Shown in pieces: positions 8,466-16,001 of a stretch of 20,186 nucleotides of DNA (the first letter of the stretch is position 1; every line of letters begins with the position of its first letter). Source of the stretch: an uncultured Altererythrobacter sp. (lineage in GTDB: Bacteria; Pseudomonadota; Alphaproteobacteria; Sphingomonadales; Sphingomonadaceae). The stretch spans positions 1-20,186 of the forward strand of contig CAMPGP010000014.1 in the NCBI GenBank assembly GCA_946885545.1, read 5' to 3'. Both the position numbers and the translations under genes were made by a program. The notes beneath the pieces were generated by a model. It did not search any database. It saw only the letters and a program-made list of their open reading frames with translations, and was not told the DNA's origin.

Positions 8466-11400
8466 TCAGAAACCGAAACGCAGCGTGGCGCGCAGCGCGT
8501 AGCCGATCTCCTCGTTGCGTTCCTCGACCGACAGTTCGCCGCCGATCGAGTAGAACTCGTCGCCGCCCATGCCGCGCAGGCGGCCGAACCAGCCGCTCGC
8601 GCGCTGTTCGGGCAGGAGCGTGAAGCTGTCGCCGCCTTCGAAACTGGCGGTGGTCGCGCCGAGCTCGCCCGACAGGATTTCGCGCCAGCCGCCTTCGGCC
8701 TCGATGCGGAGCCAGTTGTCGTCGCGCTGGCCCATGCCGAGCAGGTCGGCGCCCGCAGCCACCGCGAGGTTCAGCCCCATTTCGTCGCTGGTGCGATCTT
8801 CCACCGTCAGGTCGAGCGCTTCGCCGCCGCCGGTCTCGGTGTAGCCGTCCTCGCTGAGCCGTATGTAGTCGAGGATCACCGAGGGGCGCACGAACAGGTA
8901 CTGCGAGCCGGTCTCGAACGAGGCGCCGCCCATGAACGACACGACGTTGCCCGACCAATCGCGGTCGATCAGCCGCTCGATCTCGTCGTCGCCGTTCTCG
9001 CCGACGAAGTAGCGCGAGCCCTCGAAGTCGGCGAAGCCGTAGGAACCGCGCGCAAAGCCCGAGAGGCCGCCCCACTTGCCGCGCCAGTAGGCCGCCGCTT
9101 CGTAGGTGTTGGAGATGACCTGGTTCTCGTAGCCGCTGTCGTGGCGGTTCCACAGCCAGTTGCCGGTCACGCCGACCGCGCCGAAGCCGGTGCCCATCTC
9201 GACCCCGCCCGAGAAGCCCAGACCGTCGAGATCGTATTCGGCTGTCTCGCCCGTGTCCTTGGTCGAATCCCAGCCGGCGAAGTCGAGCACGACGCGCAAC
9301 TTGTCCTCGGGATCGAACGGCCCCTGCGGATCGGCGAGCTTGCGCCCGAAAGTTCGCATGCCCAGGCTCACGCCCTCGAACGATCCGCCAGCGTGGTCGG
9401 GCAGGATTTGCGCGACATACTGGCCGAACGCGTCGCCCTCGGTGATGCCCAGGAACACTCCGGCGACATCGTCGTCGTTCGCCAGCGCGGCGTAGAACGC
9501 GTCGAAAGCCGAGGCCTGCGACCGGTTGAGCCCGAGTTCGTCGGTCGCCTTGCGCGTGATGTCCACGGCGATCTCGCCCGCGGCCTCGTCGATCGCGAGC
9601 GTCGCGTCGTAGAGGAACGGCACCAGCGTGCTGTCGGTATCGAGGTTGGCGGTGCCGGTCAGATCGGCGGCGGTGAGCACGGTGTAGGTGCCTTCCGCGC
9701 TGGCGATGTCGGTCACGCGGAGCCGCAGGCTCGAACCTTCCGCGAAGCTGGCCGTCCCGCCGACCGTGATGGCCGTGCCCGTCTCGCCCGTCTGGTCGAG
9801 TGTGGCGACGATCACGCCGTCCTCACCCACGGCAAGGGAGCCGATCGTGGTTGCGGTGTCGAGATCGAGTACCCCGCCGGTCAGATCCACCGCAAGGTTT
9901 TCCGCATTGGTGAGCGTGCCGGCGAACACCGCCGTACCGTCGAGCGAAAGGGTGCCCGCGCCGCCGCCGAAATCGGCATCGCCCGAGAACCGGGAGGACC
10001 CGGCGAGCGACAGCGCATCGGCCTGACCGCCGAAATTCACGTCGCCTGCATAGGTCGCGTCGCCGGAGAGCGCGAAACTGTCGGCACCCGCGCCGAAGGT
10101 TACGTCGCCCTCGACCGTGCCATCGGCGAGGTCGAACAGGTCGGCGCCGGAGCCGAAGCGGACGTCGCCCTGGATCGAAGGGGCGGCGATCCCGCTACCG
10201 ACCGCGATCTGCTCGACCGTGGCGCCGGAAGTCACCGACGTGAGGTCTATCGCGACGTTGCGGCCCGATCCTGCGGTCGCGCCCGAGGCGACGATCGTGC
10301 CGCCGTTCTCTATGGTGGTCAGCGTGCCGCTGCGGTCGACGATCGCCACCGCGGTGCCATCCGCGCCCGCGACGGCCTTGATGGTCCCGGTGTTGCGCAG
10401 GAGCGGCATGTCCGCCCCGGCGTCGACGGCGACCGCACTGGAGAGCGCGTCGTCATCGTCGCCGGTGGTTGCGGAGATGGTGCCGGAATTGCGCAACTCG
10501 GGCAGATCCGCGCCCGCGCCGATGCGCACAGCGGTCGCCTCGGCGTCCTTCGATGTCGCCGTCACGCTTCCCGACACGGCCATGCCGCCCGCGATCGAAA
10601 CCGCGCCGCCCTGGCCGCCCACGACCAGGCCGTTGCCGTCGATCCCGGCATAGACGCCGTTGCCTGCGATCGAACCCTCGACGAACACGCCGAAACCGGT
10701 GCCGGTGGCGGGCACCGCGCCGATCGCGATGTCGTCTGCGCCGCCGATTACGACCGCCGGGGCTTCACCAAAGGAAGTCAGCTTGGCGGTGCCTTCGTCG
10801 GCGTCGGGGATGCCGTCGCTGTCCTCGTCCGCATCGTCCTTGTCCGCGTCCTTGGGCGCTGCGGCGAAGACGATTCCTCCCGCGACGTCGCCCTCGACCA
10901 CCAGCGCGCTGCCACCTTGGAGCAAGTCGTCGGCATCGAGCTTCGAGGCGTTGGAGGGCGCGGTGACGAAGCGGTAGCCGGTCGAGGCAATCTCGCCCTG
11001 CACAGTCAGCGTCCCACCGATGTCGCCGGCGAGATGTGCCGCGGTGGCGTCCTGGCCCTGGGCACCGATCTTGCCTGCGAGCCGCACGTCGCCGGTCACC
11101 TCTTCGAGAGCCACGCCGACGGTGCGGTCGCCCTTGACCGAGGTTTCACCGTCGTGGGTGAAATCGCCGGTGAGCCGGTCCTCGACCACGATGCCGTACG
11201 AACCATTGCCTTCGACCACGATTGTGCCGGAATGGTCGATGCTGCCGGTCAGCCGGCCACCGACCCTGATCGCCGCGCGATTGCTTCCGACCGCGAACGG
11301 GCCATCGAGATCGCCGTCGTTGTCGGCATCGGTGGCGGTGTAGGTCTCGTCGATAGTGATCGTGCCGGAATTGACGACGTCCGCAGTGCGGTCGCCGTCG

Positions 11401-11663
11401 ACCAGAACTCCGCTCGCACCGTCGGCATTGGTGATCGTGATAGCGCCTTCGTTGGTGACGTCGTGGTTCGAATCGATCGTCACCGCCGCGCCGTCGTCGA
11501 CCTCGATCGAACCGTCCTCGTCGATGCGGACCGCGCCGGGATCGCCGTCGTCCGCCGTCGAGGTGCGCACCGGCGTGGTGCGCTCGTCGTCGATCACGGT
11601 CTGGGCGGCGAGCGGGGCGGCCAGCGCCGCGATCGCGGTGCCGGCGTACAGATAACGAAGCAT
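8466..11663 (-). CDS. Autotransporter (type Va secretion) with beta-helical passenger and C-terminal barrel
   Basis: A protein of 1065 residues. The start at 11663 has a near-perfect ribosome binding site (AAGGAGG, 11674-11668) and a signal peptide (MLRYLYAGTAIAALAAPLAAQ). The passenger, about residues 23-700, is Gly/Ala/Asp/Thr-rich with repeated SGTI-type turns (NSGTITID, HSGTIVVEG, NSGTISATTG) typical of a parallel beta-helix. It also holds four consecutive 20/21-residue repeats at 501-583 (FGSGADLFDLADG, FGAGADSFALSGD and so on) and two Asp-rich loops (DADNDGDLDG near 110, DADEDSDGIPDADEG near 280) that look calcium-binding. After a linker, about 783-1065 form the outer-membrane barrel, ending in alternating hydrophobic residues and a terminal Phe (ATLRFGF), as needed for BAM-dependent insertion. 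No protease triad is evident, so an adhesin-like surface role is inferred. It starts 76 bases after the TonB receptor stop. Confidence 0.88.
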   Translation of the reverse strand: MLRYLYAGTAIAALAAPLAAQTVIDDERTTPVRTSTADDGDPGAVRIDEDGSIEVDDGAAVTIDSNHDVTNEGAITITNADGASGVLVDGDRTADVVNSGTITIDETYTATDADNDGDLDGPFAVGSNRAAIRVGGRLTGSIDHSGTIVVEGNGSYGIVVEDRLTGDFTHDGETSVKGDRTVGVALEEVTGDVRLAGKIGAQGQDATAAHLAGDIGGTLTVQGEIASTGYRFVTAPSNASKLDADDLLQGGSALVVEGDVAGGIVFAAAPKDADKDDADEDSDGIPDADEGTAKLTSFGEAPAVVIGGADDIAIGAVPATGTGFGVFVEGSIAGNGVYAGIDGNGLVVGGQGGAVSIAGGMAVSGSVTATSKDAEATAVRIGAGADLPELRNSGTISATTGDDDDALSSAVAVDAGADMPLLRNTGTIKAVAGADGTAVAIVDRSGTLTTIENGGTIVASGATAGSGRNVAIDLTSVTSGATVEQIAVGSGIAAPSIQGDVRFGSGADLFDLADGTVEGDVTFGAGADSFALSGDATYAGDVNFGGQADALSLAGSSRFSGDADFGGGAGTLSLDGTAVFAGTLTNAENLAVDLTGGVLDLDTATTIGSLAVGEDGVIVATLDQTGETGTAITVGGTASFAEGSSLRLRVTDIASAEGTYTVLTAADLTGTANLDTDSTLVPFLYDATLAIDEAAGEIAVDITRKATDELGLNRSQASAFDAFYAALANDDDVAGVFLGITEGDAFGQYVAQILPDHAGGSFEGVSLGMRTFGRKLADPQGPFDPEDKLRVVLDFAGWDSTKDTGETAEYDLDGLGFSGGVEMGTGFGAVGVTGNWLWNRHDSGYENQVISNTYEAAAYWRGKWGGLSGFARGSYGFADFEGSRYFVGENGDDEIERLIDRDWSGNVVSFMGGASFETGSQYLFVRPSVILDYIRLSEDGYTETGGGEALDLTVEDRTSDEMGLNLAVAAGADLLGMGQRDDNWLRIEAEGGWREILSGELGATTASFEGGDSFTLLPEQRASGWFGRLRGMGGDEFYSIGGELSVEERNEEIGYALRATLRFGF

Positions 11664-11739
11664 GGAACCTCCTTGTCCTTGTGAGACGGAGGACGGAGGC
11701 ATGGCTCGCCTGCCTTGGCCGCAGGTCGAAATTTTTTCG

Positions 11740-14091
11740 CTAGAAGGCGGCGTCGATGCCGATGCGGATCGTGCGCGGCTGGAGCGGCGTGATCTGGTCG
11801 CGGCCCATCGCGAACGGTGTGCCGAGCGCGAAGCGGTTGCCCCTGACACCGGCAAGGTTGCTGAGCGTGAGCGAGATGCCGAAGCGTTCGCGACCGAGGC
11901 GCAGCGCCAGCCCGCTGTCGAGGTAGTCTCCCTGCAGGTCGCCCAGTTCCGGGCCGATCCCGAGCCGCGACTTGCCGACATAGCTCGCCCAGCCCTGCGC
12001 GACGAGTTCGAGGTCGCTGCCGACCGGGCGGCGGTAGTCGATCCCCAGCCGCCCGGCGAAGCGGGCGATGTTGGGCACGTGGGTGGCGCGTGCAAGCGTC
12101 ATCAGGTCGGGTTCGTCGACCCGGCTGTCGTTGTAGGTCAGCCCGCCGCTGACGCGCAGCTGCCGGGCGAGCTCGACGCTGCCCGAGACGCTCGCCGTCC
12201 ACACCCGGCCGTCGCCGATGTTCGCGGTGCTGGGCAGGCCGAGGTCGTCGATGAAGTCGGCTTGGATGTCGCTCCAGCGCGTGTGCGAGAGGCTGGCGGA
12301 AAGATCGAACGGGTCCGCGCCGGGTGTGCCGTGGCGCGCGCCGAATTCGAACGTGGTGGCGTGATCGCTGCGGAATCGGCGGACGAACTGACCCTCGATC
12401 GCCAGCCCGCCGGGCCGGAAGCCTTCCTGGTAGCGCAAGTAGAGCGAGGTCGCCGGTCCGAGTTTCGCGAGCAGCGATGCCGAGGGCAGCAAGGCGGTCT
12501 GGGTTCGGCTCGCGGTCACGTCCGCCCGCGCGATGGCCAGCGCCAACGGCACGTCCTCGCCCGCGCCGCCGAGCCGCGAATGGGTGTAGCGCGCGCCTGC
12601 CGTGGCGACGAGGTCTCCAAGCCGCAGGCTCGCCTCGCCGTAGGCGGTGGCTTCGGTCACCGTGTTGAGCACGCCGGTGGTGCTCATCTGCGCCTCGGGC
12701 GCGCCGAGCGAGCGGGTGAGCCGGGTGCGATTGTCGGTGAAGCTCACGCCCGCCAGCCAGCCGAAGCGATCTTCGAGCGGCTGCCACGCGCGCGTCTCGT
12801 TGGCGATCATGCGGGTGTCGTTGTGCTGGATGAACAGGCGATCGGGGCCGTCCGGTGCGGTCGCGTCGTAGCGCTCCTCCAGGTCCTGGGAGGCGATTCC
12901 CGTGGTCGAGCGGACGCGCACCGCGCCGATCCTGCCCGAGACCACGACCTGACCGTGGAGATAGTCGGCGCTCGAGCCCTCGCGCACCGCCGCCGTGCTG
13001 GTCAGCGGCGGGCCGCCGCGCGCGGCGTACTGGCTGTCGCGCGCATCGGTCGCCTGCCCCAGCCCGATCAGGTCGACCGTCCATTCGGGTGCGACCTCCA
13101 CGCGGATCATGGCCCGGCCGCCGAGGATGGCGGTGCGGTTGACGTCGGTCCGGCCAAGCGCGGGCTTGTCGATGTATCCGCCCCGATGCGCACCATCGAG
13201 CGTGACCCGCAGTGCGGCGCGGTCGGCCAGGAGCGGCACGTTGAGCATCGCGCTGGCGTCGGCGCCCGGATCGCCGTGTTGGACGAGTTCGCCGCCGATC
13301 GAAGCCGATCCGCTCGCCACCCCGATCTCGGGCGCATTGGGCACCAGCCGGATGATCCCGCCGAGCGATCCGGCGCCGTAGAGCGTGCCCTGCGGCCCCT
13401 CGAGCACTTCGACCCGTTCCATATCGGACAGGCGCAGGTCTGGGTCGGGCGCGTTGTAGCTGAGCCGCAAGTCTCCGAGGTACTGGCCCACGGTCGCCTG
13501 GGTCGGGCCGGTGAAGCTGGAATCGGCAATCCCGCGAATGAACAGCTTGTTGCGCCCGCTCCCGAGATAGGTGGAGGACACCGACGCGACGCGCTGGGTG
13601 ATCTTCTCCGTCCCGCCGACGCCGCCCAGCTCCAGCGTATCGCCGTCGAGGATGGAGACCTGCCCCGGAAACTCGTCCTGCCGCGTGTCGCGCTTGCTCG
13701 CGACGACGACGATATCGACCGGAGGGACGGGCGGAGGCAACGCGGCTTCAGGCGCGCGCGCGATGCGGGGCCGCGGGGTCGTTTGCGGACGGCGGGCGGT
13801 GCGCGGTTGCGGCACGATGCGCCACGCCGAGGGGCCGACCGCCACGGCGCGGGCATCGGCGGCGCGCGCCAGTCGGCGCACGGCTTCGGCAGGGTCCATC
13901 CGGCCCTTGATCCGGCGCACGTTGCGGCGCGCGATGCCGGCATCGACGATGACGATGCTGGTGCCGGTCTGCCGCGCGATCGCGATCGCCGCCTCCGCCA
14001 CGGTGCCGGCCGCATCCACCGCCACCGGCGCGGCCAGCGCGGGTGCGGCGGCGGCGACGAGCACCGTGAAGGGAAAGAAGGCGGCGCGCAT
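11740..14091 (-). CDS. TonB-dependent outer-membrane receptor with N-terminal STN signalling domain (FecA type)
   Basis: A protein of 783 residues. I chose ATG 14091 because it starts a clean signal peptide (MRAAFFPFTVLVAAAAPALA). An ATG eight codons earlier (14115) overlaps the end of fecR and would spoil the peptide. Residues about 23-93 are a secretin/TonB short N-terminal (STN) domain (TVAEAAIAIARQTGTSIVIV ... AVRRLARAADARA). A Pro/Arg-rich linker leads to a TonB-box-like VDIVVVASKRD at about 124, then the plug (KLFIRGIADSSFTGP, RVEVLEGPQGTLYGAGSLGG) and a 22-strand-type barrel ending in IRIGIDAAF. STN domains in this family signal to a FecR protein in the periplasm, and fecR lies immediately upstream with TGA-AA-ATG spacing. 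The ligand is unknown; siderophores, heme or other small molecules are possible. Confidence 0.92.
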   Translation of the reverse strand: MRAAFFPFTVLVAAAAPALAAPVAVDAAGTVAEAAIAIARQTGTSIVIVDAGIARRNVRRIKGRMDPAEAVRRLARAADARAVAVGPSAWRIVPQPRTARRPQTTPRPRIARAPEAALPPPVPPVDIVVVASKRDTRQDEFPGQVSILDGDTLELGGVGGTEKITQRVASVSSTYLGSGRNKLFIRGIADSSFTGPTQATVGQYLGDLRLSYNAPDPDLRLSDMERVEVLEGPQGTLYGAGSLGGIIRLVPNAPEIGVASGSASIGGELVQHGDPGADASAMLNVPLLADRAALRVTLDGAHRGGYIDKPALGRTDVNRTAILGGRAMIRVEVAPEWTVDLIGLGQATDARDSQYAARGGPPLTSTAAVREGSSADYLHGQVVVSGRIGAVRVRSTTGIASQDLEERYDATAPDGPDRLFIQHNDTRMIANETRAWQPLEDRFGWLAGVSFTDNRTRLTRSLGAPEAQMSTTGVLNTVTEATAYGEASLRLGDLVATAGARYTHSRLGGAGEDVPLALAIARADVTASRTQTALLPSASLLAKLGPATSLYLRYQEGFRPGGLAIEGQFVRRFRSDHATTFEFGARHGTPGADPFDLSASLSHTRWSDIQADFIDDLGLPSTANIGDGRVWTASVSGSVELARQLRVSGGLTYNDSRVDEPDLMTLARATHVPNIARFAGRLGIDYRRPVGSDLELVAQGWASYVGKSRLGIGPELGDLQGDYLDSGLALRLGRERFGISLTLSNLAGVRGNRFALGTPFAMGRDQITPLQPRTIRIGIDAAF

Positions 14092-14093
14092 TT

Positions 14094-15020
14094 TCAGGGC
14101 GTTTCGATCATCCATTCGTCGCCGGTCTGCCGCACCGCGACCCCGAGCAGCGGGGCGAGCGCGCGCGGATTCTCGCGCAACGGAGCGATCAGCACGCTGC
14201 CCGTGACCGGACTCGCCTCGCTTCCGGGCGCCACGCGATAGGCGATGCCGGTCGCCCGGCCGAGTTCGGTCGCGACGTCGGCCAGAGTGGCCTGCCGGAA
14301 GGTCAGCCGGCCCTCGCGCCATTCGCCGACCTGCTCGAGCGGGACCTCGGCGAGCGCGAAGGCGTCGGTGCCGCGCTCGCTGGTCAGCTGGTCGCCGGGA
14401 TCGAGGCGCACGTTCTGGGCAGCCGGGTTGAACAGGACGACGCCTTCGGAAACCGCGACCACCATGTCGTCGGCATCGAGCCGGACGTCGAAGATCGTCC
14501 CAGCGTCGACCAGCGTGGCCTCGCCCGCCTCGACACGGAACGGCCGAGCATCGTCGTGGCGCACGTCGAACAGGGCCTGACCGCTCTCGAGCCGGGCGAA
14601 GCGGGGATTCTCATCGTCCAAAACCAGGCGCGATCCGCCCGAAAGCGCGATCGAGCTGCCGTCGGCGAGCGCGATCGTGCGGCTCTCTCCCGGCGCGGTC
14701 TGATATACCAGCCCGTCGGCCCCCGGCCACAGCACGAACAGCGCGAGCGCGGCGACGCTCGCCGCCAGCGCAGCACCGAACCAGCGACGGTTGCCGCGAG
14801 CAGCCGCATGGTGTCCGTCGTCGTTGGCGGCATCGGGTGCCTCAGCAGCGAGGCCCTCGGCAGCTTCGGCGGCGGCCAGCATCGCCCTGTCATAGGCGTC
14901 GCCGTGCCCGGCGTCGCGCTCGAGCCAGGCGGTGAAGCCGTCCCAATCGTCGAATGCGGGATCGCCGGTGCGCGCGGCCCAGGCCGCTGCATCGTCGAGA
15001 ACCCTGTCGTCATGCGGCAT
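14094..15020 (-). CDS. FecR-family anti-sigma factor
   Basis: A protein of 308 residues. The start at 15020 follows AGGAGG (15034-15029) by eight bases; an ATG 14 codons upstream (15062) is immediately next to the sigma gene stop and lacks such a site. Residues about 9-50 form the cytoplasmic DUF4880-type segment that binds the sigma factor (AAAWAARTGDPAFDDWDGFT, AWLERDAGHGDAYDRA). One transmembrane helix lies at about 80-98, followed by the periplasmic FecR domain (GESRTIALADGSSIALSGGS, DVRLDADDMVVAVSEG). The C-terminal part resembles an STN fold (LTFRQATLADVATELGRATG, residues about 240-300). In known systems this region contacts the receptor STN domain and the N-terminus inhibits, or after signalling activates, the FecI sigma factor. 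Gaps are 38 bases to the sigma gene and two to the receptor gene, so the three form an operon. Confidence 0.93.
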   Translation of the reverse strand: MPHDDRVLDDAAAWAARTGDPAFDDWDGFTAWLERDAGHGDAYDRAMLAAAEAAEGLAAEAPDAANDDGHHAAARGNRRWFGAALAASVAALALFVLWPGADGLVYQTAPGESRTIALADGSSIALSGGSRLVLDDENPRFARLESGQALFDVRHDDARPFRVEAGEATLVDAGTIFDVRLDADDMVVAVSEGVVLFNPAAQNVRLDPGDQLTSERGTDAFALAEVPLEQVGEWREGRLTFRQATLADVATELGRATGIAYRVAPGSEASPVTGSVLIAPLRENPRALAPLLGVAVRQTGDEWMIETP

Positions 15021-15058
15021 GGGCCGAACCTCCTGTCCTGATGACGGAGTCGATCGCG

Positions 15059-15586
15059 TCAAACCTCATCGATGCGCTCCTTGAGTTCGGCGAGCGCGCG
15101 GTAGGCGAGGCGCAGATCGCTCTCGACCGTGCTCAGGCTGACCCCGAATTCGGCCGCCACCTGGCGCTGCGGCACTTCGTCGATCCGATGACGGCGGAAA
15201 ATCGCGGCGGCGCGCGGGCCGAGGCCGTCGATCGTCTCGGCCGCCAGTCGCGCGAACTGGCGACTGGCCACGACCCGCTCTGCCGAGGGACGATCCGAGA
15301 CTTCCGGCACGGCGCCGGCGTTGGCTTCGCTCCAGTCGCGGTCGCGCAGCGCGGCTTGGCTGCGCGACCGGTAGCGGTCGATCATCAGTGTGTTGGCGGC
15401 GCGCATCAGATAGGGCAGCGGTGCAGCGATCGGCCCCGTTCTGGCGTTGGAGAGCTTCAGCCACAGTTCCTGCAGCACATCCTCCGCCGCATCCCCCGCG
15501 CCGCGCGCGACGAGAAACCGCAGCAACCGCTCGCGGTTATCGAGAAAGGCCTGCTCAAGGCCGCCGGGCCCCTGATCAGCCGTCAT
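15059..15586 (-). CDS. FecI-type ECF RNA polymerase sigma factor
   Basis: A protein of 175 residues, the normal size for the family. Region 2 occupies about residues 10-80 (LRFLVARGAGDAAEDVLQEL, PYLMRAANTLMIDRYRSRSQ). Region 4 occupies about 115-170 (LGPRAAAIFRRHRIDEVPQR, VAAEFGVSLSTVESDLRLAY), with the promoter -35 reading helix at GVSLSTVESDL. It lacks the extra C-terminal domains of some ECF groups. By analogy with FecI it would direct transcription of the receptor, and here perhaps the autotransporter, when the receptor binds its ligand. The start at 15586 has only a weak ribosome binding site, which may mean low expression. It lies 95 bases after the tRNA-Ser 3' end with no intrinsic terminator visible between them. 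Confidence 0.92.
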   Translation of the reverse strand: MTADQGPGGLEQAFLDNRERLLRFLVARGAGDAAEDVLQELWLKLSNARTGPIAAPLPYLMRAANTLMIDRYRSRSQAALRDRDWSEANAGAVPEVSDRPSAERVVASRQFARLAAETIDGLGPRAAAIFRRHRIDEVPQRQVAAEFGVSLSTVESDLRLAYRALAELKERIDEV

Positions 15587-15681
15587 GCTCGCATGCCGTA
15601 TGCCGAAGGTCGGTTGTCGATGGTGTGAAATACACGCTGGGCAGACCCGTCCTTGGCGAAGGAGCCGGACCGAAGGGCCGC

Positions 15682-15772
15682 TGGCGGAGACGGAGGGATT
15701 CGAACCCTCGGTACCCGGATAGAGTACGGTTCCTTAGCAGGGAACTGGTTTCAGCCACTCACCCACGTCTCC
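15682..15772 (-). tRNA. tRNA-Ser (anticodon GCU)
   Basis: On the minus strand the acceptor arm GGAGACG (15772-15766) pairs with CGTCTCC (15692-15686), followed by discriminator G and an encoded CCA (15684-15682). The anticodon stem is GTTCC/GGAAC with loop CTGCTAA, giving anticodon GCT, which reads AGC and AGU. A long variable arm, the hallmark of tRNA-Ser, precedes the T arm with GGTTCGAATCC. The length is 91 bases with CCA. Confidence 0.97.
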
Positions 15773-15800
15773 GCACGCCCGGCGGCGTTGCGAGGGGCGC

Positions 15801-15829
15801 GCTATAACGAGCGCGGGGAGGCGCTGCAA
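15801..15829 (-). promoter_or_regulatory. Predicted sigma70 promoter of tRNA-Ser
   Basis: On the minus strand TTGCAG (15829-15824) and TATAGC (15806-15801) are separated by exactly 17 bases. Transcription would begin near 15794, about 22 bases before the mature tRNA 5' end. It is among the best promoter matches I found in the window, as expected for a tRNA gene. Confidence 0.65.
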
Positions 15830-15875
15830 GCGGCCTCTCGCGACCGCGCTGAGATGGGCGTTCCAGGGCGCAATC

Positions 15876-15943
15876 GACTCGATTCGCCGCGTTTTCGATT
15901 CGATTCGCCGCCGGTTCATTGTCGCTTCAGCCGCAAAGGACTC
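15876..15943. promoter_or_regulatory. Cluster of five GANTC (CcrM) sites upstream of eipA
   Basis: GANTC occurs at 15876-15880 (GACTC), 15881-15885 (GATTC), 15897-15901 (GATTC), 15902-15906 (GATTC) and 15939-15943 (GACTC). The first four form two back-to-back pairs whose starts are 21 bases apart, about two helical turns. The flanking GATTCGCCGC is itself a direct repeat (15881-15890 and 15902-15911). GANTC is the recognition sequence of the alphaproteobacterial cell-cycle DNA methyltransferase CcrM. The cluster ends 58 bases before the eipA start, in the region where its promoter should be. Confidence 0.6.
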
Positions 15944-16001
15944 TGTTCGGGCGTGGACGGGTCCGGGTTTCGGACCAGGGCTTCGGAACAGGAGGGGCCA
16001 G

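Noticed and set aside
9141..14241. Two plus-strand open frames of about 850 codons opposite the autotransporter and TonB receptor
   Set aside because: Their compositions are the complement of the repeats and barrels on the minus strand. They lack signal peptides, domains and plausible ribosome binding sites.
8322..15685. Genomic island inserted at the 3' end of tRNA-Ser
   Set aside because: The block lies downstream of the tRNA 3' end, but there is no integrase gene and no copy of the tRNA 3' sequence in the 8322-8465 gap. Base composition also matches the neighbours.
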